The translations under genes were made by a program, and so were the position numbers. From contig CAZOHG010000060.1 in the NCBI GenBank assembly GCA_964579725.1, positions 1 to 19,759 of the forward strand: 19,759 bases of DNA, written 5' to 3'. The notes beneath the pieces were generated by a model that did no database searches, was not told the DNA's origin, and worked only from the letters and a program-made list of their open reading frames with translations. This DNA is from CAZOHG01 sp964579725 (GTDB lineage Bacteria > Zhuqueibacterota > JdFR-76 > BMS3Abin05). The stretch's first letter is position 1; each line of letters starts with the position of its first letter. Of the stretch, positions 1-6,982 are shown piece by piece.

Positions 1-1996
1 TGGCCGCACAAGCTACAAAGGACGCCACGGCATTTCTGACCTCGCGGGTGGCCACCCGGCATGCGCGGGCATTGACCTCGGTGATTGTTTTCAACCCCTT
101 GAACTGGAAACGTTCGGATGCGGTGCAAGCGCGCATCCGTTTCGCCAAACCGGTGCACGGATTTCGTCTGGTAGACAGCGCAGGCCGCCGCGTGCCCTGT
201 GTGGTGGACAATGGGAGAGAAAATCCGTCCGGTGCACTTCGGGAGGCGCAGATCACGTTTTGGGCGGCGGACGTCCCCTCGCTCGGTTATCGGACGTTTT
301 GGATCCTACCGGCCGAGACAGGACCCCCTTCTGCGCACGCCCACAGGCTCCCAACCAGGACGATTGAAAATGCCTACTTCCGCCTGACCGTTTCGGACAG
401 TCTCGGCGGCGGCATCGTGCGTTTAACGGACAAGCGTACCGGACGGGAGTACGTGAACACCACCAACGGGCACCCGGCCAACGAACTCATCCTGCTAAAA
501 GAGGGGCCGGGCTCCGAACCCGCCTGGCGTTTCATTACCACCGGCGAAAAGTACTTTTCCCGCGACGAGCCGTGTGAGATCCGAACCTACCGGAATCCCT
601 TGTTCAGCGAAATTGTGGTGAGCGGCAAGATGCCCCGACTCAAGAAACGCATTCAAACCATCCGCCTCTACAAAAACAGTCCCCGCATTGAGTTCCGAAC
701 GGTGCTTGTGAATTACCGCGGCATGAGCGGGGTGAACCTGCCCGAGAGTGCGCAGGGAAAACAGGCCCGCGACCGCGATTTCTATTGCGTTGGATTTCCG
801 GCAAATCTGCCCGCCAGCGTCCCCGTGTTGGAAGACCGGTTTGCAACCAAAACGTACTTTCGGAGCAAGGGCTACCTGGATTTTCGTAGTACCGGTACGC
901 AGTGGCTGTCGCACCACAGCATGAATTCCTGTTACCAGTGGATCGACCTGAGCTATTCGGTGAAGGTGGATTTCGATTCCGCCGGTTCCGTGGCGCTGGG
1001 CCCCAGCGAGATTCTGACGCCGCACGACCCCGTTCTGCGACAGGCCGCCTTTCGGTTGGAGCGGGCGTTGGCTCAGCGCGGAGTCACCGCCACGCCCGGG
1101 TTCGACACGGTTGACCGCACGTACGACATTCAGTACCGGCGCTTCAGCTTTTCCATCGGGGTGCAAGGGCGAAACCGAACGAACCAACGCCTGTTGGCCG
1201 TTCTTCCCGCCGAGCAGCGCCGCCATTTCAAAGCGCGCCTGCGGCAAAACGGCTACGCGTATCTCTTCACTACGCTGCGAAATCTGCCCGGGGCTTGGTT
1301 CGATCTGCCCGTTCTCCTCGTGGTAGGGGTGGACCGGGACGCGACGGTGCGTGCCGTGGACGCCCTGACTCGACAACTCGCCGGATCCGGAAACATCCGC
1401 CTGAAGTCCGACGTGGTGGCCGTCGATTCGCTGCCAGCGGTGCCGGAGGCAGGGCTGGCGCTCCTCAACCGCGGCAACATTGCCGTGAGTACCGAAAAGG
1501 AGGGTACGTTGGTTTTGGGTCTCATGCGCACGGTTCCCTGGCAAAGTCCGCTGCTAAACTGGACCCACGATTTCCCGGAGCGGAAAACCCACGTGTTTGA
1601 ATACGCCCTCCTGCCGCATCTGGGAAATTGGCGGAAAGCCCGCCTGGTTCGGCAGGGCTACGCCTTCAACAACCCGCTTTTTGCCGTCCAAACCGATTTG
1701 CACACGGGCAACTTGCCGCCGGCGCAGTCCTTTTTGACTGTTGACCCCGAAAATGTTGTGGTAACCGCACTGAAACCGCGTACGGCCGGGAAGGCCGCTT
1801 TTCTCGAGTCGCTCCCCACCGACGTGCGGCGGGGGGTGATTCTCCGATTCTACGAAACAAACGGAGAATCCACCGCGGTGCACATGCGCAGTTTTTTTGG
1901 AGTCCGAAGGGCTGCCCGCGTGAACCTAATGGAACGCCGCGCACGTCCTCTTCGCCACGGCCCCAACGACCTCATGTTGAAGATTGGGCCGAATGC
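1..1996 (+). CDS. GH38 alpha-mannosidase-like protein, C-terminal part (5' end outside window, 3' side cut by gap)
   Basis: The frame is open from base 3 with no start needed, so the gene begins upstream of the window; GTG at 48 is only an internal codon. What is visible is the beta-sandwich C-terminal half of a retaining alpha-mannosidase; the catalytic TIM-like domain lies upstream. Landmarks, counted from the GTG at 48: 'VIVFNPLNW' (12-20), 'IENAYFRLTVSDSLGGGI' (106-123), 'GLALLNRGN' (469-477), 'GLMRTVPWQ' (491-499), 'FEYALLPHLGNW' (517-528) and 'GYAFNNPL' (537-544). These match the normal order of GH38 C-terminal motifs. Residues about 318-460 are not part of that normal order and look like an inserted alpha/beta domain. 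The enzyme would cleave alpha-mannosides, probably outside the cytoplasm given the secreted neighbours, but no signal peptide is visible here. Family assignment is strong; substrate and activity are inferred. The reading frame runs into 100 Ns. Confidence 0.85.
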
Positions 1997-2096
1997 NNNN
2001 NNNNNNNNNNNNNNNNNNNNNNNNNNNNNNNNNNNNNNNNNNNNNNNNNNNNNNNNNNNNNNNNNNNNNNNNNNNNNNNNNNNNNNNNNNNNNNNN
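1997..2096. other. Assembly gap (100 Ns)
   Basis: Exactly 100 Ns, the usual placeholder for a scaffold join of unknown size. Read straight through at this length, the upstream frame would stop at 2117, while the good downstream coding frame is a different one. The real gap length is therefore probably not 100: a single continuous gene needs a length that leaves remainder 2 when divided by 3. Confidence 0.98.
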
Positions 2097-2677
2097 TCCA
2101 CGGTAGGCTGGTGTTAACCGCCCCTCCGGGGCTTCGTCCCGTACCGAACACACTGAGCGTTTCCGTGCCGCCGGACAGCGAGGTCTTTTGTCCCGTGGCC
2201 CTCGTGCAGGATTACAAGACCGGTCGCCCGGGGTTTGTTCGTGCCACGTTTGAGGCGAACGGGCAGCGGGTTTTTGACGTGTTAGGGGTGAACCAGCCCG
2301 AAAAGGCTTTCGGCCACGCCGAAGAAATGGCTCCGAAAGGCGTGCGCCTGTCCTGGCAGGTTCGCCACAAAGCAGACAGCATTTGGGTCGATTTGACCAA
2401 TCCGTTTGACCAGCCGGTGGACGGCACAGTAACGCTCGTCGGGCCCGCCGAAAGCTGGGGCCTGTGGCCCTTCAATCCGGCCGCCCTGGTTGACGTCGTC
2501 CCGTGGCGGCAGCCTTTTCATTTGGTGCCCCGCGGCAAAAGGACCCTAACGTTTGTCCTGCATTTTTCCGGGCGTCTCCCTCGCTCAGAGGTGAAAACCT
2601 GGCTTGTAGCCAAATTGACGTACTTTGGGTACGTGGCGTACAAGCGGGCTCTTGGGCGATTGGCTCCGTGGCGGTAA
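2097..2677 (+). CDS. Likely C-terminal extension of the GH38-like protein (after the gap)
   Basis: An open frame leads out of the gap ('HGRLVLTAPPG...' from base 2099) to TAA at 2675-2677. GTG at 2111 is not a convincing start: there is no ribosome binding site, and coding-like sequence continues upstream into the Ns. The sequence looks like one or two beta-sandwich (Ig-like) segments: 'TLSVSVPPDSEVFCPVALVQDYKTGRPGFVRATFEANG', 'KADSIWVDLTNPFDQPVDGTVTLVGP', then a terminal stretch with 'VKTWLVAKLTYFGYVAYKR'. The middle resembles 'carbohydrate-enzyme accessory domain' sequences, but I do not recognise a named family. The simplest reading is that it is the tail of the upstream mannosidase, since the GH38 fold should end near the gap and no new start is seen. 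A separate gene starting inside the gap cannot be excluded. Confidence 0.6.
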
Positions 2678-2879
2678 TCGGTGGAAACGGTGCTGCCCGT
2701 TTCGACAGCTTTGCTTCCTCCCGCGTCCTTCTTTGCAGGGGATACCGAAAGGCAGCTGGCAAAGTGAGTGCTCATTGCGGGCTTCGCTGTTTGTGGAAGG
2801 TGAGGCCGGCGCTGGGAACTGCCCCGGACAAAAAAGAAAAAGGTTGCAGATGTCAAAATGTTTTTTTGTAGAACATGCT

Positions 2880-2929
2880 TTTTGGGGAGGGAGAGTTAGA
2901 ACCTCGTAAAAACCGCGGTAGAAAACCGC
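2880..2929 (+). promoter_or_regulatory. Leader of the sorting-domain gene: TTTTGGGGAGGG copy and small hairpin
   Basis: The spacer from 2678 to 2947 has no convincing gene. It holds one of three copies of TTTTGGGGAGGG (2880-2891), followed by a short perfect hairpin, GCGGT (2915-2919) / ACCGC (2925-2929) with loop AGAAA, just upstream of the ribosome binding site AGGAAGG (2937-2943). The function is unknown. A 5' UTR structure is plausible because the hairpin ends 18 bases before the ATG. Confidence 0.4.
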
Positions 2930-2947
2930 TCCAACAGGAAGGAAAAA

Positions 2948-4141
2948 ATGAAAAAACAACGGGCAAAAATGGCCATTTTATTTGTTTTAGCGATGGTTCT
3001 TGCAGGGGGAGCGGCGGCAAATCCGGGCACCTTGCGAAAAGCTTCGGGCGACACAATTATCTACCTGCCCCTTCCGCAACGTTCCGACAGTGCTCCCGGG
3101 GGAATGGAAGTAGCTGCCAGCATTACCCCCCTGAGTTTGGACGACAGGGAAAAGATTGTGGTCAAAGAGATTTTGTCCGGCAATGTGCCGTCCTTCTCAC
3201 GAAAAATGCGTGCCATTCAAATAGTGCAAAAAATCGGCGGAAAACAGGACACGTGCCGCATTTTTGTTGCGTGCGACTATTTAGCAATCGGTTCGGATTC
3301 GGACTACCTGTACATGCCGATGACGCCTTCCACGGCGCAGTACCTGGCCAACAGACTGAAGTGTACACTTCCCACAAAAAAGTTGGTGGATGTCATTTAT
3401 CGACACGCCGATCTAAAATTGAGACCCCAACCCATTCCGCCCTCAAATAAAATGACCACGGTGCCGGTTTTTGTACAGCACACGGATTCCATTCGGCAGC
3501 AAATGGCGCAATTGGGTTTCGACCGTTCGAGCGACGCCCTGATCGCCGGTCACAAAAAAGACATTATTATTTCGAACAAAATCTACAGCCTTGACAGAAA
3601 TTACCCGCGAGTTGTGATTTACGGTTGGCATTTAAGTGAAAATCACCCCATTCAACCTATTTACAACGGCCACAGCGCGCGTTATGCCGATTACTCCCAC
3701 GGGGTGCGCCTGATTGCGACAACCGGCTTTTTGAACGGTGATTCCTGCTCGGTACGGTCGGTTCTGCAAAATCGAACCCTTTGTGTTTTGCTGAGCGACG
3801 AAGGCATTATTCTAAAACCCTATTACCCTGTGGGAAATCTCTTTTCCTCCGTAGAAACGGGAGCGCGGAATCTTCCGACTGGAATTGAGCTGAGCCAAAA
3901 TTACCCGAATCCCTTTAATCCCACAACCACAATTGACTATTGGCTTTCCCACACGACTCAAGTTAATTTGAGTGTTTTCAATGTATTGGGGCAAAAAGTA
4001 GCGACCCTAATTTCCGCGCGGCAATCGGCCGGAAAGCATTGGGTAAAATGGGATGCGGAGCAATTTCCCGGGGGAGTGTACTGGTACCGACTGAAAGCGG
4101 GCGACTTCGAACAGCGTCGGCGGATGGTTTTTTTACCCTGA
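2948..4141 (+). CDS. Secreted protein of unknown function with C-terminal type IX-type sorting domain
   Basis: 397 aa, ATG with a good AGGAAGG site 4 bases upstream. Residues 1-24 form a signal peptide (KKQRAK, then a hydrophobic stretch ending in GGAAA-NP). Residues about 307-397 are a C-terminal sorting/FlgD-like Ig domain with the hallmarks 'LSQNYPNPFNPTTTI', 'VFNVLGQKVATL', 'GGVYWYRLKAG' and a basic-hydrophobic end. In this bacterial group such a domain directs export through a type IX-like system and surface anchoring or release. The central 280 residues fit no family I can name. They contain striking motifs: 'YLYMPMTPSTAQYLA', 'LPTKKLVDVIY', 'GHKKDIIIS', 'YGWHLSENHPIQPIYNGH' and 'YADYSHGVRL'. 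The spaced histidines and acidic residues suggest a hydrolase-like active site, but this is inference only. The GH38 gene lies upstream on the same strand; the next gene is convergent. Confidence 0.85.
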   Translation: MKKQRAKMAILFVLAMVLAGGAAANPGTLRKASGDTIIYLPLPQRSDSAPGGMEVAASITPLSLDDREKIVVKEILSGNVPSFSRKMRAIQIVQKIGGKQDTCRIFVACDYLAIGSDSDYLYMPMTPSTAQYLANRLKCTLPTKKLVDVIYRHADLKLRPQPIPPSNKMTTVPVFVQHTDSIRQQMAQLGFDRSSDALIAGHKKDIIISNKIYSLDRNYPRVVIYGWHLSENHPIQPIYNGHSARYADYSHGVRLIATTGFLNGDSCSVRSVLQNRTLCVLLSDEGIILKPYYPVGNLFSSVETGARNLPTGIELSQNYPNPFNPTTTIDYWLSHTTQVNLSVFNVLGQKVATLISARQSAGKHWVKWDAEQFPGGVYWYRLKAGDFEQRRRMVFLP

Positions 4142-4197
4142 CAAAAATAGGTGGAAAACTTTGCTGTCCGCAGAGGACTCTTATTTTAAAACCTGTG

Positions 4198-4209
4198 TTT
4201 TGGGGAGGG
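4198..4209 (+). repeat. TTTTGGGGAGGG copy 2
   Basis: Second of three exact 12-base copies (others at 2880-2891 and 14816-14827), all on the plus strand and all outside coding sequence. This copy lies 57 bases after the stop of the sorting-domain gene, in the convergent spacer. Confidence 0.4.
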
Positions 4210-4264
4210 ACGGTCTTTACGCCCACCCGTAAATGTTGCATCGAAGGGGGGTGACAGATGGTAC

Positions 4265-4288
4265 GGGGCGCAGGTGAAAATGCGCCCC
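4265..4288. terminator. Perfect GC-rich hairpin between convergent genes
   Basis: GGGGCGCA (4265-4272), loop GGTGAAAA, TGCGCCCC (4281-4288): an 8-bp perfect stem midway in the 176-base spacer between two convergent genes. Position and stability fit a transcription barrier for both strands, but neither side has a proper T-run right after the stem, so a classic intrinsic terminator is not shown. It could instead stabilise 3' ends. Confidence 0.45.
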
Positions 4289-4317
4289 AACCTCTAAGAC
4301 GAGCAAAAATGGGTGTT

Positions 4318-5958
4318 TTAATACTCTCCTGCAAACCGTGTTTTAAACGTCGGTTCGGTGCCTGCCAGTTTGAAGAATACGTCCAGAGGGACCAATTGGA
4401 AGTCCTGTCCCAACTGATTTAAAATGCGTTTTACACGCTCAATATCACTCCATTCCCGCACGTGTACCAGCAAAAAATAGGGGCGTTTTGCATTGAGATT
4501 TGCCAGTTCTTGCAAATCGGCTACGGCTTCCTTCTCGTCACGCTTTTCGGAGAGATAGTAGTCAAATGAAAGAAACGGACGGCCATTTTGCACGGCAAAA
4601 GTGTGTGCGGGGCGATAGCCGTTGGCAAAACCAATGGCCCCAGGCATGCCCTTAAAGTAATCGGAAACAACCTGACGGGAAAGATCGTCATTCACTCCGT
4701 CGGACTGCCAGTAGCGGCTGTGTTCCATGGTTTCAAAGGCATTTAAGTCCAATTTTTTCATCAAGGCGTAGGCCTTTTGGATTACCAGCGGCCGCCATTT
4801 AGCAGGAATGGCTTGGGGGTACATGTACCCGGGTCCCGAAAGCGAACCGATGAAATAATCGTTGGGGGTGGCTTCGTCATAAAAAAACTGCAACATTGCC
4901 GGAGCCAACCAATACCAATTCATGGTGACTTCCCACGCATACGGAATATCGCCTCGCCCGGGTTCTGTCCAGGCGCCCAGCCCCAAACAATCGGTTTGAA
5001 TGAACGCAATGTACACCTTTTTTTGGGGGATGTACCGTTTGTTAGGCTGGATGTTGTGATGGTTGTGAAATTTGTATCCGGGACTGAGAGGGATCTGGTG
5101 ATTAAAACTCATGTTCGGAAGTGTGTGCAATCCCTCTACCCGCAAGGCGTAGTGGGACGCCAGCGTAACGTATTGGGCTTCCGAATCTTTGCCGTACACA
5201 TGCCATCCCATAATCATGGAAAGAGGCGGCATTTCGCTAAAAATCTTTTTGGCCAGCCGGTATTCTTGAGAATCTGCGGGATCGGTGGAGAGATTTGTGA
5301 AAAAAGCCCCTTTTAATACGCCAAAATCTGCAATGCCTGGTTTCATGACCTTGCCGCGCTGTCCTCCAAGCATGACCAAATATTTTCGACTGCACTGTTT
5401 CCAGAACCTTTGGTACGCCCAGCGATTGATTTCGTAGTCGCTTTTACCCCGGAATTTTTTTCTCAAATCTGCTTTTAGGGGCAATTGGTATTGGCGCATG
5501 AGCGGAATCAAGGCTTCCGTTACCACAAGGGAATGTGTCAGCCCCGCTATTGTAAAGGCAACCACCAATGTTGTCGGTGCCTTGGGGTCCCACACCACGT
5601 ATCCCCTGGCTTTTCTTCCCAGAAGGTGAACCGCTTCGTCGACTGTAGATAACGTCTGAAAATGCATGCCGCGGGAGGTTTCGTAATATTTCAAAAGGGG
5701 GGCTGAAAATTTGAAGTCCCAATCTTTGGAGTACAGAAAATAGAGCTGCGGTTTTTCACGATTGACGACGCCCTGCAGGCTTAGCAAAAGCGCTTTTTCC
5801 GGAAGGTCACCTGCTACCCGCCAATCCGATGAAAGGGACATCACATATTTTTGTTCCCCGGCTTGGGCTCCTCCTGCTAAAAGCAAGAAACAGCCAATCA
5901 AAAACAACCCAATTTGTCTTCCTGCCATTCCCTTTTTGTGAATGCGATTAGAATTCAT
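4318..5958 (-). CDS. GxGYxYP-family putative glycoside hydrolase, secreted
   Basis: 546 aa. The ATG at 5958 has a GGGAGG site just upstream on its own strand. Residues 1-33 are a signal peptide (basic start, then 'IGLFLIGCFLLLAGGAQA'), so the protein is exported. 'GSLSGPGYMYPQAIP' (371-385) contains the signature GxGYxYP, and the region 'SDWRVAGDLPEKALLLSLQGVVNREKPQ' matches the matching N-terminal domain of that family (Pfam GxGYxYP and GxGYxYP_N). The family is predicted to act on glycans and often sits among polysaccharide-use genes, but I know of no firmly established activity. Other conserved-looking points are 'IQTDCLGLG' and 'WSDIERVK' near the C-terminus. Its start codon overlaps the stop of the lipoprotein gene (ATGA), so the two are almost certainly cotranslated. 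Confidence 0.85.
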   Translation of the reverse strand: MNSNRIHKKGMAGRQIGLFLIGCFLLLAGGAQAGEQKYVMSLSSDWRVAGDLPEKALLLSLQGVVNREKPQLYFLYSKDWDFKFSAPLLKYYETSRGMHFQTLSTVDEAVHLLGRKARGYVVWDPKAPTTLVVAFTIAGLTHSLVVTEALIPLMRQYQLPLKADLRKKFRGKSDYEINRWAYQRFWKQCSRKYLVMLGGQRGKVMKPGIADFGVLKGAFFTNLSTDPADSQEYRLAKKIFSEMPPLSMIMGWHVYGKDSEAQYVTLASHYALRVEGLHTLPNMSFNHQIPLSPGYKFHNHHNIQPNKRYIPQKKVYIAFIQTDCLGLGAWTEPGRGDIPYAWEVTMNWYWLAPAMLQFFYDEATPNDYFIGSLSGPGYMYPQAIPAKWRPLVIQKAYALMKKLDLNAFETMEHSRYWQSDGVNDDLSRQVVSDYFKGMPGAIGFANGYRPAHTFAVQNGRPFLSFDYYLSEKRDEKEAVADLQELANLNAKRPYFLLVHVREWSDIERVKRILNQLGQDFQLVPLDVFFKLAGTEPTFKTRFAGEY

Positions 5959-6497
5959 TTGGCCTCCCGTACAAATACATAGGTAATCGGCGTTGGGCGC
6001 GATGAACGCTTTTCCGTAATGGTCAATGTATTTCCCCTGTTGGAAACGTCATAGGTATACCGGGTCGTAATCGTGGTTTCACCCTGAGAAATGGTCACCC
6101 TTTGTTCTTTTTGCACGGTTAGGCGTTTCTCCGGTTTCAGCCACCGGCCTGAAAATGTGCGTTGTGTATTCAGTTTGGAAAGAACCCCCATGTACCAGTT
6201 TTCGGGCCAGATGGGAGAAGTGACGGGTACGTGAACAGGTGTGCCGTTTGGAACCAGCTCAACCGAATCGGTAAAGGCGATTTTCTTCCGGCGCATCCAA
6301 TGCCAGACAATGGAAAGCCCCTGTTGTTCTTTTCGGATGACAATTTCCGGAGTGCGGTACCGCCATGTGACCAGGTCTGTGCTTTTCTCTGGCCGAAAGG
6401 TCCAGCGGCCAAAGATGGAAGAGCGATTGGGTGAACAGCTCATTCCCAAAAGTCCCACCAAAAATAAAATCACCCACAGGATAGGTATTTTCTTCAT
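5955..6497 (-). CDS. Small lipoprotein of unknown function, cotranslated with the GxGYxYP protein
   Basis: 180 aa. ATG at 6497 with AGGGAG seven bases upstream on its strand. Residues 1-21 are a lipoprotein signal, 'MKKIPILWVILFLVGLLGMSC', with Cys21 as the lipidated residue (lipobox LGMSC, slightly atypical). The mature part is rich in beta-strand-like segments: 'GRWTFRPEKSTDLVTWRYRTPEIVIRKE', 'TFSGRWLKPEKRLTVQKEQRV', 'TTRYTYDVSNRGNTLTITEKR'. This recalls lipocalin-like 'secreted lipid/ligand binding' proteins in which 'G.W' opens the barrel and 'Y.v.gn.Lti.' recurs near the end, but I cannot assign a family. It is the first gene of a two-gene unit with the GxGYxYP protein, sharing four bases, so it likely works at the membrane with that enzyme. 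Confidence 0.8.
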   Translation of the reverse strand: MKKIPILWVILFLVGLLGMSCSPNRSSIFGRWTFRPEKSTDLVTWRYRTPEIVIRKEQQGLSIVWHWMRRKKIAFTDSVELVPNGTPVHVPVTSPIWPENWYMGVLSKLNTQRTFSGRWLKPEKRLTVQKEQRVTISQGETTITTRYTYDVSNRGNTLTITEKRSSRPTPITYVFVREAK

Positions 6498-6961
6498 GCG
6501 AACTCCCTTAGATTGTTGAAAGGAACGCTTTGGACAAAAAACTTATTTTTCACGAAAGCCAATTGCTTAATTTTAATATCTCCGTTCAGTCGGAGACGGC
6601 GGAATTCCATTTGAAGTCGGTATTTTTAGAGTCATTCCTGCACATCCGCTGGCATTTTCAGCCCCTGAAAGAATGCGAGATTTTTCGAACAAAAGGAGCT
6701 CAGACAAATTGGCCCCAATTCAGATACTAATGTACGAATTGGGAAAATGAAAATCAATGGGATTTGAGCTACTTTTAAAATAGGCTCTTCCGCAGGGCAA
6801 CTGCCTCCGGTTTTGCGATCTGACCTAAAAATGGAGCCCCTTCGGAAAGTTTGAAAAAATACTTTATTTTGAAGATAAATCTGTGTAAATTTACTATACC
6901 AATCCACAAAGCAACGGCACGCTAAGGTGGAGAAGCTATTTCGAATAAAGAATGCCTCGGA
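6498..6961. other. Divergent intergenic region with two dyads and no convincing gene
   Basis: 464 AT-rich bases between divergent units. Two inverted repeats are visible: TCTCCG/CGGAGA (6579-6584 and 6591-6596, loop 6 nt), and CCCAATTC/GAATTGGG (6714-6721 and 6736-6743, spacer 14 nt). A possible forward promoter is listed separately. A 66-codon open frame at 6530-6730 lacks a ribosome binding site and has no recognisable protein features; I treat it as chance. Confidence 0.6.
6869..6897 (+). promoter_or_regulatory. Possible promoter of the decarboxylase-pncA unit
   Basis: TTGAAG (6869-6874), 17-nt spacer, TACTAT (6892-6897). Four of six matches in each box with ideal spacing, in an AT-rich stretch 60-90 bases before the gene. 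Suggestive only. Confidence 0.35.
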
Positions 6962-6982
6962 TTGAAATCAGCGCGGGTGAAA

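Noticed and set aside
495..1544. Long open frame on the minus strand inside the GH38-like gene
   Set aside because: Antisense shadow: the plus frame has clear family motifs, while the minus product has low-complexity composition, no ribosome binding site and no recognisable domain.
2503..2909. Overlapping short plus-strand frames after the GH38 tail
   Set aside because: They overlap the better-supported tail frame, lack ribosome binding sites and have cysteine- and glycine-rich chance-like products.
4777..5316. 179-codon plus-strand frame inside the GxGYxYP gene
   Set aside because: Antisense to the coding frame that carries the family signature; no start signal or motif.
6530..6730. 66-codon frame in the divergent spacer
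   Set aside because: No ribosome binding site, AT-rich non-coding composition, and it crosses both dyad regions; no protein features.
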